A stretch of 33,255 nucleotides of DNA from Nitrospirae bacterium MYbin6 (GTDB taxonomy: Bacteria > Nitrospirota > Thermodesulfovibrionia > Thermodesulfovibrionales > Magnetobacteriaceae): positions 1 to 33,255 of the forward strand of contig PEAC01000024.1 of assembly GCA_002753305.1 (NCBI GenBank). Reading direction: 5' to 3'. Numbering within the stretch: position 1 is the first letter of the stretch; each line of letters opens with the position of its first letter. The notes beneath the pieces are model-generated. The model did no database searches. It was given only the letters and a program-made list of their open reading frames with translations, and was not told the DNA's origin. The position numbers and the translations under genes are program-made. Below are positions 6,087-14,090 of the stretch, piece after piece.

Positions 6087-8938
6087 TGCCGTTTACTGCG
6101 ATAATAATACTGTTTGTTTCTTTGATTTTTTCCTCTGCCGTTTTACAGGCCGCCACAATTACAGAGTATTCCGCGCCGCCAACGTCAACCAGCACACCGG
6201 TTGGCATCACAAAGGGGCCGGACGGCAACGTCTGGTTCGTAGAATATTATGGGAACAAAATAGGGAAGATTACCCCCTCCGGCGTTATTACAGAGTACCC
6301 CCTGCCTACGGCAAACAGCACGCCCATTGGGATAACAGCAGGGCCGGATGGAAATCTCTGGTTTACCGAAAACGATGGCAACAACATCGGAAAGATAACT
6401 CCAGACGGAGTTATTACCGAATACCCGATACCGTCGTCGTTTAGCCGTGCAACTGGTATCATATCGGGGCCGGATGGAAATCTCTGGTTTACCTCTCCTG
6501 GTATCGGTAAGATAGGGAAGATTACCACGGCCGGCGTCGTTACAGAATATATTCTGCCTTCATCGGATAGCTGGCCTGCTGATATAGTCTCCGGGCCGGA
6601 CGGCAACCTCTGGTTTACCGAAGAGTTTGCCAACAAGATAGGGAAGATTACCACGGCTGGCGTTATTACCGAATATGCCCTGCCTGTGTCAAAAAGCTAT
6701 CCAAACGGTATCGTATTGGGGCCTGACGGCAATCTCTGGTTTGCCGATTATCATAACGATTCAATCTGGAAGTTAACGGCATCTGGCGTCTTTACAGGGT
6801 ATGCCTTGCCTGAGGTTGGCAGCATGCCTCATGGCATCACAGTGGGGCCAGACGGCAATATCTGGTTTACCGAGACGAGAACTAATAAAATAGGGAAGAT
6901 TACCACGGCTGGCGTTATTACCGAATATCCCATCGCCACGGCGAAAAGCAACCCTATGGGTATCACTCCGGGGCCGGACGGCAACCTCTGGTTTACCGAA
7001 AAACATGGCAACAAGATAGGAAAGATTACCCCATCGGGCACAATTACCGAATATCTCTTATCTAAAGTTGGCGGCGCACCTTATGATATAACAAAAGGGC
7101 CGGACGGAAATGTCTGGTTTTCAGAGACAAACGGCAACAAGATAGGGAAGATTACCCCATCCGGCGTTATTACCGAGTATCCGATAACCACTGAGGAGAC
7201 GTTTCCCTGGGGCATCGCCCTGGGGCCGGACGGCAACCTCTGGTTTACCGAATCGGACGTTAATAAGATAGGGAAGATTACCCCGTCCGGCGTTATTACC
7301 GAGTATGACCTGCCAGAGACTCCATATGCCTCGGCGACCAGGAATTGGCCTAACGGTATCACGGCAGGGCCGGACGGCAATCTCTGGTTTACCGAATCCG
7401 GCGGCAGTAAGATTGGCAGGATTACCACATCGGGTGTTGTAACGGAGTATGCCCTGCCTGAGACGGGCCGCTGGCCTAACCGTATCACAGCGGGCCCGGA
7501 CGGCAATCTCTGGTTTACGCAATCGCATGGCAACAGGATAGGAAAGATAAGCATCTCTGGTGTTATTACTGAATATTCTTTATCGGCGGGCAGTTATCCG
7601 GTCGGAATAACAGCGGGGCCGGACGGAAATCTCTGGTTCACCGAATTGAGCCGCAACAATATCGGCATGATTACGCCATCTGGCGTTATTACCGAATATG
7701 CCCTGCCTCAGGGGGATTATCCATCAGGTATTACCACAGGGCCGGACGGCAATATCTGGTTTACGGCAACCGGCGGCAACAGCGCCCAGGCAGGCGGCAA
7801 CACTATAGGCCGAATAACGGCATCCGGTGTTATTACCGAATATCCAATCCCAACATCTGGCGGCTGGCCTATGAATATAACCACCGGGCAGGACGGCAAT
7901 CTCTGGTTTACCGAATACGGCACTAACAAGATAGGGAAGCTGGCAATCGGATCGGCAGCGGCTACGAAAATCTCGCTTGGGTCGTCACTGAATCCCTCAG
8001 TCGAGGGCACACAGGTGACATTCACAGCGACGGTTGCCGGGCAATCCCCCACTGGCACCGTTGTCTTTAAGTCCGGCTGGGAAAGGATTGGCAGTGCATC
8101 GCTCGACGCAAACGGACAGGCCTCCTTTACCACGTCATTGCTTATGGCCGGTGGCCACACGATTACGGCAATCTACGGCGGCGATTCCGTCAACGATGCC
8201 TCAAGCTCGAATGAAATCATTCAGGACGTTCGCTCCACACAGCCGCAAACCCTGAGCGTGAGTAAAACCGGAAACGGCACTGTAACCTCCAGCCAATCGG
8301 GCATATACTGCGGGGCTTCATGTTCGGCAACCTATGCCGACGGCACTTACGTTATACTGACGGCAACGCCGGAGCCGGGCTGGAGTGTATCGGGCTGGAG
8401 CGGATGTTATTATGCTTCTGGCGGCGTGTGCGGGGCGCTGATGTCATACTCCGCCGGGTCTCCGGGCAAACAGGTTACAGTAACATTTACCAATACAGAT
8501 TATCAGGATGCCGTATCGGCTATGACAAACATTTATGCTCAAAACAGCGCCTTTTTCGGAACGACATCCGGTGAGGTTGCTGCCGGCACCAGCACAAACG
8601 GCGGCACGTTTTATGTCCAGTGGTACGCTAACTCCACTGCTATCATAGCATGGAGTGACGGCTCTGTGTATTGGTACTATAACGGTGCCACTACCTCAAC
8701 CGGCGCTCAATGGCGTACGTATCTGAGCCGGGCATCAGCCGCGATACACTCCATATACATTCAATACTACACATTTTTCGGCACCCCATCAGGCAGCATA
8801 TACTCAGAAACTACCACTAACGGCACGTTCTACGTCCAATGGTATTACAACAACACTGCCCTCTTAGCCTGGACGGACGGCTACATGTACTACAATTATA
8901 ACGGCATGTGGAACTATACGGGGTCCGCGTGGAGGTAG
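6086..8938 (+). CDS. Secreted Vgb-like double beta-propeller protein with Ig-like and repeat domains
   Basis: A 950-residue exported protein. A signal peptide covers about 1-23 (hydrophobic core IIILFVSLIFSSAV, likely cleavage near LQA-ATI). From about 40 to 620 there are 14 repeats of about 42 residues centred on GPDGNLWFTE...NKIGKIT..GVITEYPLP, the blade signature of virginiamycin B lyase (streptogramin lyase). Vgb has seven blades, so 14 suggests two propellers in tandem. Residues about 625-715 form a bacterial Ig-like domain (GTVVFKSG...GGHTITAIYGGD). Residues about 720-803 form a Cys-containing bacterial repeat (GNGTVTSS...GWSVSGWSGC). Residues about 804-950 hold two aromatic-rich copies of an unrecognised module. 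I infer a cell-surface or secreted binding protein rather than an antibiotic lyase. The ATG has a G-rich SD about 7 nt upstream. Confidence 0.8.
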   Translation: MPFTAIIILFVSLIFSSAVLQAATITEYSAPPTSTSTPVGITKGPDGNVWFVEYYGNKIGKITPSGVITEYPLPTANSTPIGITAGPDGNLWFTENDGNNIGKITPDGVITEYPIPSSFSRATGIISGPDGNLWFTSPGIGKIGKITTAGVVTEYILPSSDSWPADIVSGPDGNLWFTEEFANKIGKITTAGVITEYALPVSKSYPNGIVLGPDGNLWFADYHNDSIWKLTASGVFTGYALPEVGSMPHGITVGPDGNIWFTETRTNKIGKITTAGVITEYPIATAKSNPMGITPGPDGNLWFTEKHGNKIGKITPSGTITEYLLSKVGGAPYDITKGPDGNVWFSETNGNKIGKITPSGVITEYPITTEETFPWGIALGPDGNLWFTESDVNKIGKITPSGVITEYDLPETPYASATRNWPNGITAGPDGNLWFTESGGSKIGRITTSGVVTEYALPETGRWPNRITAGPDGNLWFTQSHGNRIGKISISGVITEYSLSAGSYPVGITAGPDGNLWFTELSRNNIGMITPSGVITEYALPQGDYPSGITTGPDGNIWFTATGGNSAQAGGNTIGRITASGVITEYPIPTSGGWPMNITTGQDGNLWFTEYGTNKIGKLAIGSAAATKISLGSSLNPSVEGTQVTFTATVAGQSPTGTVVFKSGWERIGSASLDANGQASFTTSLLMAGGHTITAIYGGDSVNDASSSNEIIQDVRSTQPQTLSVSKTGNGTVTSSQSGIYCGASCSATYADGTYVILTATPEPGWSVSGWSGCYYASGGVCGALMSYSAGSPGKQVTVTFTNTDYQDAVSAMTNIYAQNSAFFGTTSGEVAAGTSTNGGTFYVQWYANSTAIIAWSDGSVYWYYNGATTSTGAQWRTYLSRASAAIHSIYIQYYTFFGTPSGSIYSETTTNGTFYVQWYYNNTALLAWTDGYMYYNYNGMWNYTGSAWR

Positions 8939-8957
8939 CGTCCGTTGCATTAAAATT

Positions 8958-9536
8958 TTATATGCCAAATAGCGGCTTTGCCAGGATCTCCTGTACCTTC
9001 AGGTCTAAAAACCTCTTTGACGCCGAGCAGCGTATGACCATGACTGTGTCCGCCCCTCTGCCCGTACCGGCTACTGTTACTATATCCCGCCCCTCGGGGA
9101 CAAGTCCCGCATCGACTGCCATCATGGCTATCTCGCAACACACCTTCGGGCCTTCGCCAAATCGCCTCAGCGTCTGCGCCACAATAAGTGTTGGATAGAG
9201 GCCGTTGAATTGCTTTGCAAAGGCGCTCTCAAGCGAATGCGTGACCATTGTGCCCGTGTATAAAACCGCGCCGTTTGCCCTGATTTTATTAGCCATATCG
9301 GGGTCAAGCTCTATCGTGTTTGGCTCCTTAAATCCATAAGAATGTGTTATAGCGGCTAATTTTACGCCCGTGCCCTTAAAGGCCTCTGAAAACAACAGGC
9401 CCGTGTCGCCTCCGGTTGTGGCCACGACAATGTATTCGTAGCCGTAGTCCCTGACGGCGGATTGTACTATTGAAAGACAGTCGCCAGTGTTGGCCTTGCC
9501 GGGTTTCTCAAAGTAATATGTCTTTTTCTCTATCAT
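8958..9536 (-). CDS. Stand-alone pyruvate kinase C-terminal (alpha/beta) domain protein
   Basis: A 192-residue soluble protein corresponding to the C-terminal regulatory domain of pyruvate kinase without the catalytic barrel. The sequence shows the Rossmann-like pattern of that family: YIVVATTGGDTGLLFSEAF near 36-54, a central LYPTLIVAQTLRRFGEGPKVCCE, and the end strand DIVTVAGTGRGADTVMVI near 150-167. Such single-domain proteins are known in anaerobes and archaea but have no established reaction; ligand binding is a guess. The ATG at 9534-9536 overlaps the pth stop as ATGA, so it is translationally coupled and last in the tRNA-Gln - prs - rplY - pth operon. The position is commonly held by ychF in related gene orders. 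Convergent with the propeller gene, 19 bp apart. Confidence 0.75.
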   Translation of the reverse strand: MIEKKTYYFEKPGKANTGDCLSIVQSAVRDYGYEYIVVATTGGDTGLLFSEAFKGTGVKLAAITHSYGFKEPNTIELDPDMANKIRANGAVLYTGTMVTHSLESAFAKQFNGLYPTLIVAQTLRRFGEGPKVCCEIAMMAVDAGLVPEGRDIVTVAGTGRGADTVMVIRCSASKRFLDLKVQEILAKPLFGI

Positions 9537-10132
9537 GCCCTCTCCTGCTCAGTATTACGAGGCCCGTCTAGTTTAACCGCCTCCGGGCGCTTGTTAAATT
9601 TATTCATGGCCGCTTCGATACCATTGTTGATAACAAAGGCCGCGGCCTCAACCGCCAGTAAGACTGCCTCCCCTACAAGTCGCGCCTCTGACGGGGGAAA
9701 CCTTGACAAGACGTATTCATCAACTGGAATCAGGGAATCCTTCCCAACGCCGATTTTAATCCTGGTGAAATCCCTCGTCCCCGAGACCTCAATTATTGAT
9801 TGTATCCCCTTGTGCCCGCCTGCCCCTCCGCCGGATTTAATCTTCAGCCTGCCGGGTGCCATGTCAATGTCGTCCTGGGCTACTATCACCTGAGCACTAT
9901 TTGCCCGAACCTGGGAATAGACCGCCAAGCCGCTCCTGTTCATGTACGTAAGGGGTTTTATCAGTGTTACCGGTGTTGCGTCGATCGCGCCTTCGCCCTT
10001 TTCCACTTCGCCACGCACCTTTAGAGCTATCCCATATGCGCGGGCAATCTCGTCTATAACGGCAAAGCCTGCGTTGTGCCTGGTGTTTTTATATTTAGCG
10101 CCGGGATTTCCCAGCCCTATTATATACCACAC
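9533..10132 (-). CDS. pth: Peptidyl-tRNA hydrolase
   Basis: Hydrolyses the ester bond of peptidyl-tRNAs released from stalled ribosomes, recycling tRNA in the cytoplasm. The N-terminus carries the signature GLGNPG (6-11) and TRHNAG (17-22), with catalytic His19 and substrate Asn9. The second signature is QDDIDMAPGRLKIK followed by GGGAGGHKGIQSI, which contains the conserved Asp and the Gly-rich loop. At 199 residues it is full length. The start is a GTG at 10130-10132, only 4 nt after the rplY stop, without a strong SD; translation probably depends on the upstream gene. The gene overlaps the next one by 4 nt. Confidence 0.96.
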   Translation of the reverse strand: MWYIIGLGNPGAKYKNTRHNAGFAVIDEIARAYGIALKVRGEVEKGEGAIDATPVTLIKPLTYMNRSGLAVYSQVRANSAQVIVAQDDIDMAPGRLKIKSGGGAGGHKGIQSIIEVSGTRDFTRIKIGVGKDSLIPVDEYVLSRFPPSEARLVGEAVLLAVEAAAFVINNGIEAAMNKFNKRPEAVKLDGPRNTEQERA

Positions 10133-10136
10133 AAGG

Positions 10137-10787
10137 TTACTTGTCCTTGTCTTCCTGCTTGCCCTTTTTTATGACCTCAGGCTCTTTAACGGCCGGAGCG
10201 CCTTCCTCGGCGGTATGTTCTGATGTCGCGCTTGCCGAGGCCGTAATCGTTGCTATCACCTCGTCCGGTTCAGACAGTATCTTTATCCCATCTGCAACCT
10301 TTATGTCGCTTACATGGTATGAGTGCCCTATCTCAAGCGCCCTGACATCGTGCTCGACATGTGCCGGTATGTCATCGGGCAGACATTCTATCTCGATTTC
10401 CCTGAGGCCAGCCTGCAAAATCCCACCGTCGCGTTTCACGCCTATCGGTGTGCCGACGAGGAGTACGGAAACGTTTACCCTGATTGTCTCCTTAAGCGAT
10501 ACCTCGTAGAAATCCGCGTGAAGCAGCTCACCCTTTATCGGGTCGGTCTGGTAATCCCTCATAATTGCGAGTTTTGCGGAGCCGTCGCCGAATTGTAAAT
10601 TAACCAGTACCTGCTCGCCGGCCAGCGAATTAATAAAGGTTACCAGCTCCTTGCGCGGTAGTGAAATCGCCTGCGAAACACCCTTACGGTAAATGACCGA
10701 TGGGATAAAGTCCCGGCGCCTCATCGTGCGTGCCGCCCCTTTGCCCCTGGTCTGCCTCACTTCTGCTGTTAACGTCTTCTTTTCCAC
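10137..10787 (-). CDS. rplY: 50S ribosomal protein bL25, CTC/TL5 long form
   Basis: Binds 5S rRNA in the central protuberance. At 216 residues it is the long CTC form: an N-terminal L25 domain (about 1-95, starting LTAEVRQTRGKGAARTMRR and containing DPIKGELLHADFYEV) and a C-terminal beta domain (about 96-185, with VPVLLVG-like VNVSVLLVGTPIGVK and IECLPDDIPAHVEHDV). An acidic and lysine-rich tail follows. The start is a GTG at 10785-10787 with GGAGG 8 nt upstream. It lies 40 bp downstream of prs in the same operon and 4 bp before pth. Confidence 0.96.
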   Translation of the reverse strand: MEKKTLTAEVRQTRGKGAARTMRRRDFIPSVIYRKGVSQAISLPRKELVTFINSLAGEQVLVNLQFGDGSAKLAIMRDYQTDPIKGELLHADFYEVSLKETIRVNVSVLLVGTPIGVKRDGGILQAGLREIEIECLPDDIPAHVEHDVRALEIGHSYHVSDIKVADGIKILSEPDEVIATITASASATSEHTAEEGAPAVKEPEVIKKGKQEDKDK

Positions 10788-10827
10788 TTATTGATCCTCC
10801 AAATCTCTTATTTGAATTATTATATTT

Positions 10828-11772
10828 TTATTTAAATAGCGAACTGATTGACGACTCCTCGTGTATCCTCTTAATGGCCTCACCTAGCAAAGAGGCAACG
10901 CTCAGGACGACGAGTTTTTTACATTTACTTTTTTTATCATCCACTGGAATCGTGTTTGTGACGATTACCTGCTCAATTACCGAGTTTTCGATTCTCTCTA
11001 TGGCAGGGCCTGAGAGCACCGGGTGCGTACACGCGGCATATACCTTCAGGGCGCCGTTTTCCTTCAGAATCTGCGCGGCCTGTACCGTCGTGCCCGCGGT
11101 GTCTATCATGTCGTCAAGGATGAGGACGTCTTTGCCCTTTACCTCGCCGATGACATTTTCCGCTTTACATTCGTTTGCCTGTTCTCTGCGCTTGTCGATG
11201 ATGGCCATAGAGCAGTTCAGCTTTCCGGCAACTGACCGTGCCCTCTCCACTGCCCCCGCGTCCGGGGCCACAATCACCAGATTGTCCACAGGGTATGACA
11301 GCTTTATGTAATCCAGAATCAGCAGGACTGCATAGAGGTGGTCAACCGGAATATTAAAAAACCCCTGTATCTGCCCCGCGTGCAAATCAATGGTCAACAC
11401 CCTGTGCGTCCCTGCAACGGCAATCAGGTCGGCCACCAGTTTTGCGGAAATCGGCACACGCGGCTGGACCTTTCTGTCCTGGCGCGCATATCCGTAGTAT
11501 GGGATTACGGCAGTTATCCTTCCGGCTGAGGCCCTCTTCAAGGCGTCTACCAGCAACAAAAACTCCAACATATTATCGTTGACCGGGGCACATGTGGACT
11601 GAATGACAAATATGTCATACCCCCTGACGTTGTCATCGACCTGAATGGAGATCTCACCGTCTCCGAATCTCTTTATAACGGTGTCAACTAATTTAAGGTT
11701 GAGATATTGAGATACCTCCTCGGCAAGCGATACGTTCGAGTTTCCCGTTATCAGCTTAATGTCCTTGAGCAT
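10828..11772 (-). CDS. prs: Ribose-phosphate pyrophosphokinase
   Basis: Makes PRPP from ribose 5-phosphate and ATP, feeding purine, pyrimidine, NAD, His and Trp synthesis. The 314 residues match the usual class I enzyme. Visible motifs: FGDGE near 36-40, the regulatory/catalytic loop YYGYARQDRK at 92-101, catalytic His131 in DLHAGQIQGFF, the KRR loop at 194-196, and the PRPP-binding loop DDMIDTAGTT at 220-229. The ATG at 11770-11772 has AGGAG at a good distance. It is the first protein gene after tRNA-Gln. Confidence 0.97.
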   Translation of the reverse strand: MLKDIKLITGNSNVSLAEEVSQYLNLKLVDTVIKRFGDGEISIQVDDNVRGYDIFVIQSTCAPVNDNMLEFLLLVDALKRASAGRITAVIPYYGYARQDRKVQPRVPISAKLVADLIAVAGTHRVLTIDLHAGQIQGFFNIPVDHLYAVLLILDYIKLSYPVDNLVIVAPDAGAVERARSVAGKLNCSMAIIDKRREQANECKAENVIGEVKGKDVLILDDMIDTAGTTVQAAQILKENGALKVYAACTHPVLSGPAIERIENSVIEQVIVTNTIPVDDKKSKCKKLVVLSVASLLGEAIKRIHEESSISSLFK

Positions 11773-11808
11773 AATGAGTTCTCCTTATATCTTATCTATA
11801 ACAATCAG

Positions 11809-11819
11809 GGCCGGCCACT
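11809..11819. repeat. Second copy of the GGCCGGCCACT element
   Basis: Located between prs and tRNA-Gln, inside the operon's transcribed spacer. It shares 11 bases plus similar flanks with 1161-1171. See that entry for the comparison. Confidence 0.3.
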
Positions 11820-11839
11820 TTAAATTGTGCCGGGCACAC

Positions 11840-11914
11840 TGGCTGGGGTGGGAGGATTCGAACCTCCAGATGGGAGATCCAAAGTCTCCTGACTTGCCGT
11901 TTGTCGACACCCCA
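11840..11914 (-). tRNA. trnQ: tRNA-Gln (anticodon TTG)
   Basis: A complete cloverleaf of 75 nt is read on the minus strand. The acceptor pair is TGGGGTG / CACCCCA with the U1-A72 start typical of tRNA-Gln and G73. The D-arm closes with GAC/GTC, the anticodon stem is GGAGA/TCTCC around loop CTTTGGA (TTG), and the T-arm is GGAGG-TTCGAAT-CCTCC. The 3' CCA is encoded (11840-11842). It precedes prs by 67 bp and has its own promoter about 20 bp upstream, so it is likely processed from the prs operon transcript. Confidence 0.97.
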
Positions 11915-11941
11915 TCGCTTCATTGCGAATTTAAAGATGGT

Positions 11942-11971
11942 ATTGTAAAATAAATATTGCCGGCTTGTCAA
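11942..11971 (-). promoter_or_regulatory. Promoter of the tRNA-Gln - prs operon
   Basis: On the minus strand TTGACA (11966-11971) and TACAAT (11942-11947) are 18 bp apart. The predicted start near 11935 lies about 20 nt before the mature tRNA 5' end. Its -35 box is only 7 bp from the -35 box of the rplM promoter. Confidence 0.7.
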
Positions 11972-11978
11972 AAGGACA

Positions 11979-12008
11979 TTGACAACATTGCCGTATTTAT
12001 TTTATTTT
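11979..12008 (+). promoter_or_regulatory. Promoter of rplM-rpsI
   Basis: A consensus TTGACA at 11979-11984 is followed after 18 bp by TATTTT at 12003-12008, a moderate -10. The transcript would carry a leader of about 78 nt containing a GC-rich hairpin. Confidence 0.5.
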
Positions 12009-12022
12009 ATTACACATCGGAG

Positions 12023-12044
12023 CTGCCGGCCAATAGCCGGACAG
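12023..12044 (+). promoter_or_regulatory. Hairpin in the rplM 5' leader
   Basis: CTG-CCGGC, loop CAATA, GCCGG-A-CAG forms an eight-pair stem with one bulged A. It has no U-run, so it is not an intrinsic terminator. Ribosomal protein L13 operons in some bacteria are autoregulated through leader hairpins; that role here is a guess. Confidence 0.4.
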
Positions 12045-12092
12045 GCTACAATCGGTGAAAAGAGTGCATTTAAGGAAGAAGGTGAGCGGCTA

Positions 12093-12524
12093 ATGAAGAC
12101 GAAATTTATGAAGAAAGACGAATTCGAGAGGAAATGGTACGTAGTCGACGCGCACGGTAAGGTACTTGGCAGGTTGGCCACAAGGATTGCCGTATATCTA
12201 AGGGGCAAAAACAAGGCAATTTTTACGCCTAACGTCGACACGGGCGATTTCATTATCGTCGTCAACGCTGAAAAAGTAAAAGTGACGGGCAATAAGCTCG
12301 AAGACAAGGTCTACTACCACCATACCGGCTACATCGGCAACATTAAGCATGAGGTACTGAAGGACAGGCTTCGCAGGCAACCCGACAAGGTAGTAAGGGC
12401 TGCCGTCTGGGGTATGCTCCCAAAGAACAGACTTGGCAGGGCTATTATAAAAAAACTCAAGATCTACAGAGGAGGGCAGCACCCTCACGCGGCACAAAAA
12501 CCGGCAGTCCTGGACATTAAATAA
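12093..12524 (+). CDS. rplM: 50S ribosomal protein uL13
   Basis: An early-assembling large-subunit protein. The frame is open from 11979, but the ATG at 12093 is chosen because it gives 143 residues (the family has about 142), follows an AAGGTGAG region, and lies downstream of the promoter. Recognisable stretches are [21 protein letters not shown] (about 11-31), the [11 protein letters not shown] region, [10 protein letters not shown] and the [21 protein letters not shown] block near 108-128. It is followed by rpsI after 13 bp, the standard L13-S9 pair. Confidence 0.97.
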   Translation: MKTKFMKKDEFERKWYVVDAHGKVLGRLATRIAVYLRGKNKAIFTPNVDTGDFIIVVNAEKVKVTGNKLEDKVYYHHTGYIGNIKHEVLKDRLRRQPDKVVRAAVWGMLPKNRLGRAIIKKLKIYRGGQHPHAAQKPAVLDIK

Positions 12525-12537
12525 TAAGGAGACTTCA

Positions 12538-12930
12538 ATGGTAGAGATAAGATATACGGCAACCGGCAAGCGAAAGACCTCGGTGGCCCGTATAATAATG
12601 AAAAAAGGCAAGGGAGACATAACCGTTAACAGCAAGCCTATTGAGGCGTACTTCCCTCGGGAGACGCTCCGCATGATGATAAATCAGCCGCTCGAAGTTA
12701 CCGGCATGGTAGGCAAGCTCGACGTTACGGCAAGCGTACGCGGTGGCGGCCCGGCAGGGCAGGCCGGGGCAGTCAGGCATGGTATCTCCAGGGCGCTTAT
12801 CAACTCGGACTCCGACCTCAGGCCGAAGCTCAAGAAAGAAGGCCTGATTACACGAGACCCCAGAGAGAAAGAACGTAAGAAGTACGGCCAGAAAGGCGCC
12901 AGAAAACGCTTCCAGTTCTCTAAGAGATAG
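12538..12930 (+). CDS. rpsI: 30S ribosomal protein uS9
   Basis: A 130-residue small-subunit protein. It begins with the family pattern [14 protein letters not shown] and contains [21 protein letters not shown] (about 69-89). The tail ends QFSKR, the conserved C-terminal Lys-Arg that reaches the P-site tRNA. AAGGAG lies 8 nt before the ATG. Co-transcribed with rplM. No intrinsic terminator is visible in the following 118 bp. Confidence 0.97.
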   Translation: MVEIRYTATGKRKTSVARIIMKKGKGDITVNSKPIEAYFPRETLRMMINQPLEVTGMVGKLDVTASVRGGGPAGQAGAVRHGISRALINSDSDLRPKLKKEGLITRDPREKERKKYGQKGARKRFQFSKR

Positions 12931-13048
12931 CACGCACATAATTCGCACCCAGAGTGTGGTTCACGCAGCCCAGCGCCTGATGCGGGCGGGTGGGGGTGGA
13001 GTTTGCGTAATTCATGCCTTTAGTTAACTATGTTGCCGGAGCAGATAT

Positions 13049-14086
13049 ATGATTAATGCAGTTATTTGTGGAGCAAGTGGTTACACCGGAAGTGAACTTC
13101 TGAGAATTCTGGCGTCGATTCCAGAAGTAGAGGTTACTGCCCTGACGTCCGAACAATCTGCCGGTAAAGAAATCACTGAACTATTCCCACATCTTAGCGC
13201 ATATAAGGGTGTCAGGTTTGAACCCCTGAACATGAATGTGCTTGTTGGCAGGGGAGATATTTTTTTCCTTGCATTACCTCATTCGGCCTCACAGGAGGCG
13301 GTTGAGTATTTCCACAGCCACGGGAAAAAGGCCATTGACCTCTCTGCCGACTACCGGCTCAAGGACCCGCTCGTCTATGAGCGGTGGTATAAGACAAAGC
13401 ACCATTTTCCCCATACGCTTAGCCATGCGGTTTACGGCCTCCCCGAGCTGTACAGGCAGTATATTAAAAACTCATCGTTAATTGCCAACCCAGGCTGTTA
13501 CCCTACGACGGCGATACTTGCCCTGTATCCTGCCCTGAAGCAGAAAATCATAGAGACTGAGCATATAGTTATAGACTCGAAATCCGGCGTCTCCGGCGCT
13601 GGTAGGAAGAGCGATGTTACGTATTCATTTTGCGAAATTGCCGATGGCTTTAAGGCCTATGGCGTTGCCTCACACAGGCACACGCCGGAGATAGATCAGG
13701 AACTCTCCCTCATCGCTGAAAGCCCCGTTAAGGTTACCTTCACACCACACCTGCTGCCCGTAACCCGCGGCATGTTAAGCACCGTCTACGCCCAGCTTAA
13801 AGGCGGCACGAGTTTGGACGCAGTCCACTCAATATACAAAGAGGCCTATGAAGGCGAACCCTTTGTTGATGTGCTGCCGATAGGGAAATACCCGGATATA
13901 CGAAACGTCCGGGGCACAAACATATGCCAAATAGGTATGGCAATCTCAGAAAACGGTACGCTTATTATAATCAGCGCCATAGATAACCTCGTCAAGGGTG
14001 CATCGGGGCAGGCCGTCCAAAACATGAACGTCATGTTCGGGCTTGACGAGACCACAGGACTTGGCTTACTGCCCGTGCTGCCTTAG
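13049..14086 (+). CDS. argC: N-acetyl-gamma-glutamyl-phosphate reductase
   Basis: Reduces N-acetylglutamyl phosphate to the semialdehyde with NADPH, the third step of arginine synthesis. The 345 residues are full length for the long type. The nucleotide-binding motif is GASGYTGSELLRIL at 8-21. The active-site cysteine is Cys150 in NPGCYPTTA. The HRHTPEI-type histidine region and the C-terminal DNLVKGASGQAVQNMN are present. GGAG lies 7-8 nt before the ATG. No other arg genes are adjacent; in several phyla argC follows rpsI, as here. It converges on the SGNH gene with 4 bp between the stops. Confidence 0.96.
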   Translation: MINAVICGASGYTGSELLRILASIPEVEVTALTSEQSAGKEITELFPHLSAYKGVRFEPLNMNVLVGRGDIFFLALPHSASQEAVEYFHSHGKKAIDLSADYRLKDPLVYERWYKTKHHFPHTLSHAVYGLPELYRQYIKNSSLIANPGCYPTTAILALYPALKQKIIETEHIVIDSKSGVSGAGRKSDVTYSFCEIADGFKAYGVASHRHTPEIDQELSLIAESPVKVTFTPHLLPVTRGMLSTVYAQLKGGTSLDAVHSIYKEAYEGEPFVDVLPIGKYPDIRNVRGTNICQIGMAISENGTLIIISAIDNLVKGASGQAVQNMNVMFGLDETTGLGLLPVLP

Positions 14087-14090
14087 CCTT

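Noticed and set aside
6200..7940. CRISPR-like or satellite repeat array
   Set aside because: The repeats are in-frame, about 126 bp long and encode propeller blades; there are no unique spacers of constant length and no cas genes.
7081..8160. Long minus-strand frames opposite the propeller gene
   Set aside because: They translate as PSGP/SVNQRLPSGP repeats, the antisense shadow of the blade repeat, and lack start signals.
11979..12092. uL13 with a 38-residue N-terminal extension
   Set aside because: The extension would cover the promoter and leader hairpin; the ATG at 12093 gives the family length.
12931..13048. Intrinsic terminator after rpsI
   Set aside because: The GC-rich stretch near 12970-13000 does not form a clean stem and no T-run follows; transcription may continue into argC.
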